Assembly (NCBI RefSeq): GCF_013394305.1
Contig: NZ_AP019810.1
Span: 2,370,001-2,434,000 of the forward strand
Direction: 5' to 3'
DNA: 64,000 nt
Origin: Enterococcus mundtii
GTDB lineage: Bacteria > Bacillota > Bacilli > Lactobacillales > Enterococcaceae
Translations under genes and position numbers: made by a program
The notes under the pieces: generated by a model
What the model saw: only the letters and a program-made list of their open reading frames with translations
The model's database searches: none
Told to the model about the DNA's origin: nothing
Shown here: positions 34,843-42,786 of the stretch, piece after piece
Numbering within the stretch: position 1 is the stretch's first letter
Layout of the letters: every line of letters begins with the position of its first letter

Positions 34843-35259
34843 ATGCAATTACTAAGAGATGTAGACTTTAAGCAGACAAGATGTAATGCGAGAGATGTGT
34901 TGAAAAACTTCCGACGGTTGGAACGAATGGCAGGTCGTTCATTGATAGACATTAAGTCGCCGATTATAACCGACATGCCTAGATCACCAAAACACGGTAA
35001 CAAAACAGAAGATGTGCTTATTCAAATGATGGACCTAGAAGCAGAAAGAGATGCGATTTTAGTAGCATTGATGAGCTTGAGTCTTATCAGTCGTCAAATA
35101 CTCTATTATAGTTTTTGCGATGTTAACAAGCACTCTAATTATGAAATAGGACAACTAATTCAGGGGTATGGAGAGAAAAACGTAGAAAAGCTAAAATCCA
35201 ATGCATTGATCGAATTTGCCGAAGCATATAAAAAAGGTTCATTAATCAAGTATCGGTAA
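34843..35259 (+). CDS. ArpU-family late transcriptional regulator
   Basis: The 138-residue protein matches the ArpU/RinA-like activators that switch on packaging, structural and lysis genes in Gram-positive phages. The N terminus contains LLRDVDFKQTRCNARDVLKNF split over residues 3-23, and the C-terminal sigma-70-region-4-like part has LISRQILYYSFCDVNKHSNYEIG. ATG 34843 was chosen because AAAGGAGCGG lies upstream. Three 11-bp repeats and a promoter start right at its stop codon, so it probably acts on the adjacent late promoter. Confidence 0.88.
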   Translation: MQLLRDVDFKQTRCNARDVLKNFRRLERMAGRSLIDIKSPIITDMPRSPKHGNKTEDVLIQMMDLEAERDAILVALMSLSLISRQILYYSFCDVNKHSNYEIGQLIQGYGEKNVEKLKSNALIEFAEAYKKGSLIKYR

Positions 35260-35292
35260 TTTTTGTAGGGTTTTTGTAGGGATATTGTAGGG
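35260..35292. repeat. Three tandem 11-bp repeats, candidate ArpU binding site
   Basis: TTTTTGTAGGG (35260-35270), TTTTTGTAGGG (35271-35281) and ATATTGTAGGG (35282-35292) follow each other without gap, just upstream of a -35 box. Confidence 0.72.
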
Positions 35293-35295
35293 TTC

Positions 35296-35324
35296 TTGGA
35301 CGAAAAAGCGTGTTAATATGATAT
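35296..35324 (+). promoter_or_regulatory. Candidate late promoter
   Basis: TTGGAC (35296-35301) with TGATAT (35319-35324, 17-bp spacer) or TATGAT (35317-35322, 15-bp spacer). The weak -10 suits an activator-dependent promoter. Confidence 0.55.
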
Positions 35325-35404
35325 TGTCGATAGATTAGGAAACAGGACTTCGACAAAATAAAAAAATAGAAACATCGTTTGTTATTGTTCCACAATTAAG
35401 CTTC

Positions 35405-35477
35405 GATAGACAGCAGCAAATAAACTAAAGGATGTGGGGTTCAGCTCCTGCAGTTAGTTCATATGTTGCTGTCTATT
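35405..35477 (+). ncRNA. Long hairpin in the late leader
   Basis: Arms of 24 nt, GATAGACAGCAGCAAATAAA + CTAA (35405-35428) and TTAGTTCATATGTTGCTGTC + TATT (35454-35477), pair with 20 Watson-Crick and 2 G-U pairs and 2 mismatches around a 25-nt loop. No ORF with a ribosome site covers it. The 370-bp arpU-terS gap also holds the repeats, promoter and two terminators listed here. Confidence 0.65.
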
Positions 35478-35544
35478 CTTATTATGTCGTTGTGGCGGAA
35501 TGGGTAATCCCAAGCTACCAGTTAGCAAAACCCTAAAGAGTTAT

Positions 35545-35575
35545 AACTACATCTCATTATTGAGATGTAGTTTTT
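35545..35575 (+). terminator. Terminator 1 before terS
   Basis: AACTACATCTCA (35545-35556) pairs perfectly with TGAGATGTAGTT (35561-35572) over loop TTAT, followed by TTT. Confidence 0.8.
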
Positions 35576-35583
35576 ACATAGGA

Positions 35584-35607
35584 GATCACTCGTTGAGTGG
35601 TCTTTTT
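35584..35607 (+). terminator. Terminator 2 before terS
   Basis: GATCACTC pairs with GAGTGGTC over a 3-nt loop, then T5. Only 8 bp separate it from terminator 1. It lies 22 bp before the terS start codon. Confidence 0.7.
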
Positions 35608-35629
35608 GTTTGGAGAGAAGGTGATTAAC

Positions 35630-36064
35630 ATGAAATTAACTGAGAAGCAGAAGAGATTTTGTGATTACTATGTTGAGTTAGGAAATGCAACACAGGCAGC
35701 AATCAAGGCAGGATACAGCAAAAAGACAGCCAATAAAATAGGTTCTGAAAACCTCGCAAAACCAGACTTAAGAACTTATATAGATAAAAGGCTTGAAGAA
35801 ATGGAAAACAAACGAACTGCGGATGCTCAAGAGGTTTTAGAGTATTTAACAGCGGTAATGCGGGGCGAAGAAACAGAAGAGATACTCATTGGAATTGGAG
35901 AAGGAGCACAGGCTAAGATAGATATTTATGTTGGTGCTAAAGACCGCTTGAAAGCTGCTGAATTACTTGGTAAACGGCATGCGCTGTTTACCGATAAAGT
36001 TGATTTACAGACAGGTGATATTGTGATCAATGTCGGAGCGTGGGATGACAATGAGGCAGACTAA
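35630..36064 (+). CDS. terS: Terminase small subunit
   Basis: The 144-residue protein is a Terminase_2-type DNA-recognition subunit: TEKQKRFCDYYVELGNATQAA (residues 4-24 in sequence), IKAGYSKKTANKIGSENLAKP and a C-terminal oligomerisation region. ATG 35630 has GAGAAGGTGA upstream; an earlier in-frame start lies within the terminator. It selects phage DNA for packaging and hands it to TerL, whose gene overlaps its 3' end by 20 bp. Confidence 0.93.
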   Translation: MKLTEKQKRFCDYYVELGNATQAAIKAGYSKKTANKIGSENLAKPDLRTYIDKRLEEMENKRTADAQEVLEYLTAVMRGEETEEILIGIGEGAQAKIDIYVGAKDRLKAAELLGKRHALFTDKVDLQTGDIVINVGAWDDNEAD

Positions 36065-37349
36065 GAAAACAAACATCATTTTACGTTTTGATAAGCCTGC
36101 AAAAATTTTTAATAAGCATATTTATGCCACTTTATTCGATTATTCTAAATTCACCGAGATTCATTATGGCGGGGCTAGTAGCGGAAAATCACACGGTGTT
36201 GTGCAAAAAGTTGTTGCAAAAGCTTGTCAGAAATGGGCGAAACCAAGAAAAGTGCTGTTTCTTCGTAAAGTTAGCCGATCCATTAAAGATTCCATTTTTG
36301 CAGATGTGCTAGCTTGTTTGGCAGACTGGAAGCTGTTAGATTACTGTAAAGTCAACATGACAGACTTTCGAATCACACTACCGAACGGAGCAGAATTTCT
36401 GTTTAAAGGTATGGATGATCCAGAAAAGATCAAGTCAATCAAAGGCATTTCAGACGTTGTCATGGAGGAAGCTACCGAGTTCACGCTTGATGATTATACC
36501 CAGCTGACGTTGCGCTTGAGAGATAGAAAGCACAAGCAGCGGCAAATATTCTTGATGTTTAACCCAGTTAGCAAGCTTAATTGGGTTTTTAAGCATTTCT
36601 TTGGAGAAGAGGCAGAAGTTGACCCAAAACGTGTGGGAATTCATCACACGACCTATCAAAACAATAAGTTTTTGGATGATGAGAATAGGCAGACAATTGA
36701 GGAATTAGAACAAAGGAATCCTGCTTACTATCGAATATATGCACTGGGCGAGTTTGCCACATTGGACAAGCTGATTTTTCCGAAATACGAAAAGCAACTA
36801 GTGGACAAAGAAGCGCTTAAGACATTACCTAGCTTTTTTGGCTTGGATTTTGGGTTTACGAATGATCCATCCGCATTTGTACACGTAAAAATCGATGAGA
36901 AAAACAAAACTTTATATGTTGTCGAGGAGTACGTGAAAAAACATATGCTGAATAACGAGATTGCTGAAGTAGTTAAAAGTCTCGGTTATGCAAAAGAACG
37001 GATATACGCAGATTCAGCAGAGATGAAGTCAATAGCGGAAATTGCAAACAAAGGAATCTCTCGTATTCAAGCAGTGAAAAAAGGCAAAGGATCTATCATG
37101 CAAGGGATTCAATTCATCCAGCAATATCGGATAGTGATTGATGAGCGCTGCTTTAAAACCATCGAGGAATTTGAAAATTATACGTGGAAGAAAGATAAAA
37201 AAACAAGCGAATACAAAAACGAACCTGTCGACACTTATAATCATTGCATCGATGCCATTCGGTATGCGTTGAACGATGCAATTTTCAGGCTTAAGAAGAA
37301 ACCAAATACAGATAAAAAAATACAAATAGCCAAGAGATTTTTTGGATAG
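36045..37349 (+). CDS. terL: Terminase large subunit
   Basis: The 434-residue packaging motor has an N-terminal ATPase with Walker A GGASSGKSH (about residues 42-50), Walker B-like VVMEEATEF (about residues 136-144) and the coupling motif LMFNP. The C-terminal nuclease region shows GLDFGFTNDPSA (about residue 265) and YADSAEMKSI with the expected acidic residues. It is of the Terminase_3/SPP1-like type. ATG 36045 follows GGAGCG; ATG 36051 is possible. Confidence 0.95.
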   Translation: MTMRQTKKTNIILRFDKPAKIFNKHIYATLFDYSKFTEIHYGGASSGKSHGVVQKVVAKACQKWAKPRKVLFLRKVSRSIKDSIFADVLACLADWKLLDYCKVNMTDFRITLPNGAEFLFKGMDDPEKIKSIKGISDVVMEEATEFTLDDYTQLTLRLRDRKHKQRQIFLMFNPVSKLNWVFKHFFGEEAEVDPKRVGIHHTTYQNNKFLDDENRQTIEELEQRNPAYYRIYALGEFATLDKLIFPKYEKQLVDKEALKTLPSFFGLDFGFTNDPSAFVHVKIDEKNKTLYVVEEYVKKHMLNNEIAEVVKSLGYAKERIYADSAEMKSIAEIANKGISRIQAVKKGKGSIMQGIQFIQQYRIVIDERCFKTIEEFENYTWKKDKKTSEYKNEPVDTYNHCIDAIRYALNDAIFRLKKKPNTDKKIQIAKRFFG

Positions 37350-37361
37350 GAGTTGATACAG

Positions 37362-38927
37362 TTGGAAGAAGAAATCGAAAACGATATTAATCAGATCAAT
37401 AAAGTAAATGAATTCGAATACGGTATAGGGACTAGAACAGCCGTAGGAGTTACTACAAATTACGTAGATTTTAGCGTTGATTCAAACGTACACTATCGCT
37501 ATAAAAGTGCAGACGATTTACTTAGTAATCTCGATGTTTTAGCTGCTATGATTAGACATCACCAAGAACATCAAGTACCTCGCTTAGAAACACTGGATGC
37601 CTATTACAAAGCAAAGAACAGTAATATCTTGCGAAATAGACGACGAAAAGAAAAAGATAAGGCTGATCATCGAAGTTCTCACAATTTTGGGAAAGTACTT
37701 GCCACTTTTGATGTTGGGTATAACACAGGTAATCCGATTAAGATACAAGTAAACGAAGGAAAACCACAGGATGCTGTTGATGAGTTTAATTTAAATAACG
37801 ATATTGATGGTCATAACACTGAGATATGGCTCGATATGGTTAAATACGGGAGAGCCTATGAAATTATTCATCGAGGAAAAGATGATGAAGATCACATAGA
37901 TCTTTCGAATGTTTTTGAGACGTTCGTTGTATATGACACAAATGTCAGACGCGAGCCAATTGCCGCAGTAAGATATCCAAAGACTCGTTTTGGAGATCAT
38001 GGTGATCAGATGTTTTTCCAGCCAATCGTATATACAGCGGATAAGGTTGTGACTTTTGATGAGACGAATTTAGCAACATTAGAATTAAAAAATCCAGATG
38101 AACAGCCCCACGAGTACAAGGAAGTACAAATCACTGAGTTTGCACCGAATCGTTTTAGAATGGGGATCTATGAAGATGTGTTATCACTAATTGATTTATA
38201 CGATGCTGGGCAATCTGATACTGCCAACTATATGACAGATCTTAACGACGCACTTTTAGTAATAAACGGGGATCTTGACTCAGATAAGTACTCGACGGAA
38301 GACGTACTAAAGCAAAGAGATGCCAATATACTTATGCTGGAATCCGGCACCGACATTAACGGAAATAAGACGAGTGTAACAGCTGGTTATATTTACAAGC
38401 AGTATGACGTTGCAGGTGTGGAAGCATATAAAGACCGTATTAGGGCAGATATACACGAGATGTCAATGGTCCCAGATCTAACAGATCAGAACTTTTCGAG
38501 TAACCAGTCAGGAGAAGCGATGAAGCATAAGCTTTTCGGATTCGAACAGATGACCTCAGTGAAGCAACGATTATTTAAAAAAGGGCTTATTCGTCGTTAT
38601 CGTCTATTGTTTAATTTGCGTGCAGGAATCAATGAGTTGTCTAATACGGAACTTAATGACATCAAAGTGACGTTCGTACCTAACATGCCAAAAGCAATCT
38701 TAGAAGAGCTTAAAGCGTTAGTTGAAGCAGGAGCTGAAATTAGCCAAGAAACAATGTTAGGACTCGCATCTTTCATCGACAGCGTCAAAGACGAGATGGA
38801 AAGGGTGGCAGAAGAGCGCCCAAGCACTCCGAAGGCTCCAGACTATCCTGAGCAGTTCGGAGGTGGGGACGATGACATATTGGAAGAAGAGGGAACAGGA
38901 GTGGATCCAGCAACAGATCAAGAGTGA
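37362..38927 (+). CDS. Portal protein, SPP1 gp6 type
   Basis: The 521-residue protein forms the dodecameric DNA channel at the head vertex. It has the family pattern: NFGKVLATFDVGYNTGNPI, YGRAYEIIHRGKDD, the long C-terminal helices with SGEAMKHKLFGFEQM and a Pro/Gly/acidic tail. TTG 37362 was taken as start because GGAG lies 9 nt upstream; TTG 37353 abuts it. The head-morphogenesis gene starts inside its 3' end (56-bp overlap). Confidence 0.93.
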   Translation: MEEEIENDINQINKVNEFEYGIGTRTAVGVTTNYVDFSVDSNVHYRYKSADDLLSNLDVLAAMIRHHQEHQVPRLETLDAYYKAKNSNILRNRRRKEKDKADHRSSHNFGKVLATFDVGYNTGNPIKIQVNEGKPQDAVDEFNLNNDIDGHNTEIWLDMVKYGRAYEIIHRGKDDEDHIDLSNVFETFVVYDTNVRREPIAAVRYPKTRFGDHGDQMFFQPIVYTADKVVTFDETNLATLELKNPDEQPHEYKEVQITEFAPNRFRMGIYEDVLSLIDLYDAGQSDTANYMTDLNDALLVINGDLDSDKYSTEDVLKQRDANILMLESGTDINGNKTSVTAGYIYKQYDVAGVEAYKDRIRADIHEMSMVPDLTDQNFSSNQSGEAMKHKLFGFEQMTSVKQRLFKKGLIRRYRLLFNLRAGINELSNTELNDIKVTFVPNMPKAILEELKALVEAGAEISQETMLGLASFIDSVKDEMERVAEERPSTPKAPDYPEQFGGGDDDILEEEGTGVDPATDQE

Positions 38928-39762
38928 AGGAGCAATAAATCGTCAGATTGCTACAAAGTATCAGGAAGCACTCGATCAGATTGAAAAAGAGATCAAGGCA
39001 AACTGGGGCAATTTTGCTGGTAAGAACGGAATAACAATCGCTGAAGCTAAAAAGGCTACGTCTGAGATGGATGTAAAAGCATACCAGCGTAAAGCAAAGC
39101 GGTACGTTCGAGAAAAGAATTTCTCCAACACTGCTAACACAGAGATGAAGCTACACAATCTGACAATGCGGGTCAATCGCTTAGAGCTTCTTAAGTCTCA
39201 AATAGGACTTGAGTTGATTGCCTTATCTGACGATATGCAAAAATTTACTGCAGACATTCTGACTAAAGCTGGGCTTGCAGAGGCTCGCCGCCGAGCTGGT
39301 ATTATGAATGAAAATATCTTTTCCGGTTACACAAAGTTTGTGAGACAGCTAGCTAGAGCCTCGTTTCACGGTGCGACTTTCTCACAACGTATTTGGTCGA
39401 ACATGACCGTGCTGAAAGCTGAACTAGATCGCCTGTTAACTATGTCAATCATCCAAGGGAAACATCCTAACATGATGGCTAGACAGCTTCGGGATTTATT
39501 CAACGTTAAAAGGTACGAAGCAGAAAGGCTTATGCGCACCGAAACAGCGAGGATACAGTTAGGTGTGCAGCTAGAAAGCTACAAGCAATACGGCGTAAAA
39601 CATTATATCTACATCGCCGAACCATCTGCATGCAGTGTTTGTGCAGAGCTTGCTGACAAAGTCTTTGCTGTTGCGGACTTTGAGATTGGCACGAATGCGC
39701 CGCCAATTCATCCAAACTGCCAATGCAGCACAGCACCATATGTCAAAAAAGACGGAGGTTAA
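38872..39762 (+). CDS. Minor head / head morphogenesis protein (Mu F / SPP1 gp7 type)
   Basis: The 296-residue protein has a helical N-terminal half and a C-terminal Mu-F-like domain: ERLMRTETARIQLG (about residue 222), YIYIAEPSACSVCAELADKVF and HPNCQCSTAPYV, where conserved Cys and His residues lie. It is packaged with the portal and assists DNA injection or procapsid assembly in SPP1. ATG 38872 follows GGAGGTGGGG inside the portal gene. Confidence 0.92.
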   Translation: MTYWKKREQEWIQQQIKSEGAINRQIATKYQEALDQIEKEIKANWGNFAGKNGITIAEAKKATSEMDVKAYQRKAKRYVREKNFSNTANTEMKLHNLTMRVNRLELLKSQIGLELIALSDDMQKFTADILTKAGLAEARRRAGIMNENIFSGYTKFVRQLARASFHGATFSQRIWSNMTVLKAELDRLLTMSIIQGKHPNMMARQLRDLFNVKRYEAERLMRTETARIQLGVQLESYKQYGVKHYIYIAEPSACSVCAELADKVFAVADFEIGTNAPPIHPNCQCSTAPYVKKDGG

Positions 39763-39763
39763 T

Positions 39764-40027
39764 ATGCGAAATAAAGTCACATGTCCCGCTTGCCAAGGCT
39801 TTACATCTGTAAATTACCAAACAGAACGGGTAAGCGGCGACATTAAACACACCTATGCGCAATGCGAGAATTGCGACCATAAAGTGACAGTGCACTACAC
39901 GAATTCTCAGATCAGAAAACTTTTGAAACGTCAGCAAAGTACTGTTGGTATGGAGAAAAAGCGAAAGCTCGCTGATAAGATTCAACAGTTGATCTCAAAA
40001 TTAAATGAAGAGATAAGGTCTAGTTGA
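39764..40027 (+). CDS. Zinc-ribbon protein in the head cluster
   Basis: The 87-residue protein has CPACQGF (residues 6-12) and CENCDHK (about residues 34-40), a Com-like zinc ribbon, and a basic helical tail with KRQQSTVGMEKKRKL. ATG 39764 is set by GGAGG 5 nt upstream, 2 bp after the preceding stop. Phage Com proteins regulate translation in Mu; whether this one binds the hairpins just downstream is speculation. Confidence 0.7.
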   Translation: MRNKVTCPACQGFTSVNYQTERVSGDIKHTYAQCENCDHKVTVHYTNSQIRKLLKRQQSTVGMEKKRKLADKIQQLISKLNEEIRSS

Positions 40028-40053
40028 TGCTGGACTTTTTATTTTGCCTTTTC

Positions 40054-40163
40054 ACTTTTAGGCGTAAAAGAAAAAGCAGTCTCGATTGATTGGCGTAACT
40101 GATCACTTTATTTCGGCCAGTGGGCGTAACTCACTAAAATTATCGGGTAGCGGACGTAACCGT
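40054..40163 (+). repeat. Four hairpins with a common GCGTAA loop before the scaffold gene
   Basis: AGGCGTAAA (40060), TGGCGTAAC (40091), GGGCGTAAC (40122) and GGACGTAAC (40152) recur at 31, 31 and 30 nt. Each is flanked by different complementary arms: CTTTT/AAAAG, TGAT/ATCA, AGTG/CACT and CGG/CCG. The spacing is not a multiple of 3 and the copies lie in different frames, so they are not a coding repeat. The last copy ends 3 nt before the scaffold ribosome site. Confidence 0.72.
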
Positions 40164-40175
40164 GGGAGGACAAAC

Positions 40176-40748
40176 ATGAAGAGTAAGAAATTTTTATTGC
40201 CGATGAAACTGCAGTTTTTCTCAGAGGATCCAGAAGGCGGCACACCTCCAGAGGGTGGACAAGGTGAAACACCACCTGATCCAGAAAAGCCAGAGGGTGG
40301 AAAAACCTTTTCTCGCGATGAAGTATCCAAAATGCTGAATGCCGAACGTGACAAAATCAAAAAAGAGCTTGAAGACAAACAGGCCGAAGCAGAAAAACTC
40401 GCTAAAATGAACGCCGAAGAAAAAGCGAAGCATGAGAAGCAACAGCTCGAAGAGAAAGTCGCTAAGCTTGAGCGAGAAGCAGCTTTGAAAGAAATGGCGT
40501 CAGAAGCATCTAAAATGCTGTCAGAAGCTGAGTTGCCGCACGATGAGGATTTGATCGAATTGGTTACTAGAGAAGATGCAGAAGAAACAAAACAGGCGAT
40601 AGAAGTGATTACCTCGTTTGTCTCTAAGATCAAGAAAGAAAATGCACGCCAAACACCACCTGCTGCAGGAGGACAGTTTTCTAGCAGCGACAAAAACAGG
40701 AACACCACCAAAGCTGAAATGGCTAAGGAAGTAAGAATTATCAAATAG
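40176..40748 (+). CDS. Capsid scaffold protein (DUF4355-like)
   Basis: The 190-residue protein begins MKSKKFLLPMKLQFFSED, a typical leader for these proteins, then has a Pro/Gly-rich acidic stretch, a long charged coiled coil (residues 50-120) and a C-terminal segment ending KEVRIIK. It guides capsid assembly and is lost from the mature head. ATG 40176 follows GGGAGGA. The hairpin array upstream may control its translation. Confidence 0.88.
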   Translation: MKSKKFLLPMKLQFFSEDPEGGTPPEGGQGETPPDPEKPEGGKTFSRDEVSKMLNAERDKIKKELEDKQAEAEKLAKMNAEEKAKHEKQQLEEKVAKLEREAALKEMASEASKMLSEAELPHDEDLIELVTREDAEETKQAIEVITSFVSKIKKENARQTPPAAGGQFSSSDKNRNTTKAEMAKEVRIIK

Positions 40749-40760
40749 GAGGATTTGCAC

Positions 40761-41810
40761 ATGAAAAACAAACGCTTAATGAACATGAATCTCCAGTATT
40801 TCGCACAAACTTGGAACCCGGATCACGTCTTAGTCCACGAAATGAAGGACGGGACAATCCCAGATGAATACAACACATTAATCTTAAAAGAAACGATGGA
40901 AAACTCGAAGGTGATGCAGCTAGCACGATTTGAGGAAATGCAGGGCCGAGAAAAGAAATTTGAATTCTTTGCCGAAGGACCAGGCGCATACTGGGTCGGC
41001 GAGGGTGAAAAAATCAAAACCAGCACAGCTAAATGGCTACAAGTCACAATGGAGACACGGAAACTCGGGGTCATCCTACCCGTATCCCGAGAATATTTGA
41101 ACTACAAGATGTCGGACTTTTTTGCACAGATGCATCCGCGGATTGCCGAAGCATTTTATAAAAAGTTTGACGAAGCGGTGTTGTTAGACATTAATAACCC
41201 GTTCAATCAATCCATGCAAGAATCGGTGTCAGAAGCAGGAAATATTGTCACTGGACCTTTAGACTTTGATACGATTTTAGATTTAGAAGACACGCTAGAA
41301 GAGCACGAAATCGAAGCGAACGCCTATATCTCTAACCGTAAAAATCGACGCGAATTGCGAGAAGCGTCTAAGGTAATCGGCGGCAATACAGAATTAGCAT
41401 ATGATCGAAGCAACAATACGATCAACGGTTTGCCCGTTGTTGATTTTGCTTCGCTACCAAAAGGTGAGCTATTTGCAGGCGATTTTGATTACATGCGCTA
41501 CGGTATTCCGTATAACATCAATTTTAAAATCTCAGAGGAAGCTCAGCTATCTACCATCAAGAATGAAGATGGATCTCCTGTTAACTTGTTTGAGCAAGAG
41601 CTATTTGCGTTGCGTGCTACGATGGATGTCGCATTTATGATCATTAAAGACGAGGCTTTTGCCAAAATTGAGCCTGACGAAGCCTCAGAGAAAACACGAT
41701 CAGGCAAAGATCTTAATAAATCCGAAATCAAGATGATCTTAGATGAGCAAGGTATTGATTATACGGATAAGGACACAAAAGACGAGTTACTTGCAAAGCT
41801 AGGTGAGTAA
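40761..41810 (+). CDS. Major capsid protein, HK97 fold
   Basis: The 349-residue protein starts MKNKRLMNMNLQYFAQ, like the scaffold leader, and continues with HK97-fold features: VGEGEKIKTSTAKWLQVTM (E-loop/N-arm area) and LGVILPVSREYLNYK. The last 30 residues (SEIKMILDEQGIDYTDKDTK...) form an extra HeH/SAP-like helix-extension-helix domain. ATG 40761 was chosen because AGGAGG lies 7 nt upstream; a TTG at 40755 is too close. Confidence 0.95.
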   Translation: MKNKRLMNMNLQYFAQTWNPDHVLVHEMKDGTIPDEYNTLILKETMENSKVMQLARFEEMQGREKKFEFFAEGPGAYWVGEGEKIKTSTAKWLQVTMETRKLGVILPVSREYLNYKMSDFFAQMHPRIAEAFYKKFDEAVLLDINNPFNQSMQESVSEAGNIVTGPLDFDTILDLEDTLEEHEIEANAYISNRKNRRELREASKVIGGNTELAYDRSNNTINGLPVVDFASLPKGELFAGDFDYMRYGIPYNINFKISEEAQLSTIKNEDGSPVNLFEQELFALRATMDVAFMIIKDEAFAKIEPDEASEKTRSGKDLNKSEIKMILDEQGIDYTDKDTKDELLAKLGE

Positions 41811-41811
41811 T

Positions 41812-42141
41812 ATGTCGGTGAGTGAAGACGTTAAAACCTTATTATCTGGTACCGTAGAAGAAAGGCTCACTACAATTGAAAAAAGAACAAAAGAGCGTCT
41901 GACATCACTGTTGGGCGCTTCTGATTTGCCCAAAGAATTTGAGTCTATTCTTTATGAGGTAACCTTGAAACGATTCAATCGTATTGGACAAGAGGGAATG
42001 ACCTCGTTTGACCAAGAAGGACTTAAAATGACCTTTCCAGAGTCAGATTTTGCCGAGTACGACCGTGAGATTGAAGCGTATAAGCGTAAAGAACTTGATG
42101 AGTTTTTTAAGCCACGCAGAGGAAGGATTGGATTCTTTTGA
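41812..42141 (+). CDS. Head-tail connector (adaptor) protein
   Basis: The 109-residue helical protein has the size, position and YEVTLKRFNRIGQEGMTSFDQEGL-type block (two stretches) of gp6/gp15-like adaptors that bind under the portal. ATG 41812 follows AGGTGA; a GTG at 41803 is an alternative. Confidence 0.85.
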   Translation: MSVSEDVKTLLSGTVEERLTTIEKRTKERLTSLLGASDLPKEFESILYEVTLKRFNRIGQEGMTSFDQEGLKMTFPESDFAEYDREIEAYKRKELDEFFKPRRGRIGFF

Positions 42142-42455
42142 GATATAACGATGAAGTAGTGTTTGTAAAAAAACTGACTAAAGATGTTTATGACACCGAT
42201 TCTTCATTGTGGATATCAGGGGAAGAAGAAAGAAAAAACATTCAAGCAAATGTAACGGATGTTGGAACAACTCAGTCTGTGGAGATATTCGGAGATATCC
42301 AGCAAGGTGCCAAAGTGATTCGACTAATGCCCTTGGAACAGGTACCAATTTTTGATCACATTGAATTTGAAAGTAAAGCTTATAAATTAATCAAACAAAA
42401 GCAACCCGCCAGTCGAAGCACGTTGATTGTAAAAGAGGTGACTCTAAATGGTTAA
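42138..42455 (+). CDS. Head closure protein
   Basis: The 105-residue beta-rich protein has the pattern of gp16-like head-closure (stopper) proteins: MRYNDEVVFV at the start and LEQVPIFDHIEFESKAYKL in the middle. TTG start at 42138 with GGAAGGATTGG upstream. It overlaps both neighbours. Confidence 0.82.
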   Translation: MRYNDEVVFVKKLTKDVYDTDSSLWISGEEERKNIQANVTDVGTTQSVEIFGDIQQGAKVIRLMPLEQVPIFDHIEFESKAYKLIKQKQPASRSTLIVKEVTLNG

Positions 42456-42786
42456 AGGGCTACAAATTAAAGGACTTCGAGCACTGGATCAAAAACTTGC
42501 TAGAAACATTCAGATGAAGGAAGTTCGTCAGATTATTAGAACAAACGGCGCAGAAATGAACGAAACCGCACAAAGAAAAGCCCCGGTTGACACTAGCTTC
42601 TTAAGACGCTCAATTAATTTTAGTATGTTGGATAGCGGTTTTACAGCTATGTCGATGGCAGGGGCTGACTATGCAGGGTATGTGGAATGGGGAACCCGAT
42701 TTATGTCCGCCCAGCCATATATGAAACCGGCATTCATCAGTCAGAAGGTTCGTTTTCTAACTGATTTAAGGAGGCTTGTAGGATGA
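42448..42786 (+). CDS. HK97 gp10-like tail-completion protein
   Basis: The 112-residue protein carries APVDTSFLRRSINF and AGADYAGYVEWGTRFMSAQPYM, the hallmark of HK97 gp10 family proteins that join head and tail. Overlaps neighbours by 8 and 4 bp. Confidence 0.9.
   Translation: MVKGLQIKGLRALDQKLARNIQMKEVRQIIRTNGAEMNETAQRKAPVDTSFLRRSINFSMLDSGFTAMSMAGADYAGYVEWGTRFMSAQPYMKPAFISQKVRFLTDLRRLVG

Noticed and set aside
35488-35530. TGTGGCGGAATGGGTA in the late leader looks like the 5' part of a tRNA-Leu or tRNA-Ser.
   Set aside because: No anticodon arm, T arm or acceptor pairing follows at proper distance; only the D-arm-like string matches.
40086-40175. An ORF in the scaffold frame extends upstream through the GCGTAA repeats and could be an N-terminal extension.
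   Set aside because: Its TTG start has no ribosome site, whereas ATG 40176 has GGGAGGA; the repeats lie in different frames.
40103-40786. Long minus-strand ORF of 227 codons opposite the scaffold gene.
   Set aside because: It is a Ser-rich shadow of the charged scaffold coding sequence, with no ribosome site and no promoter.
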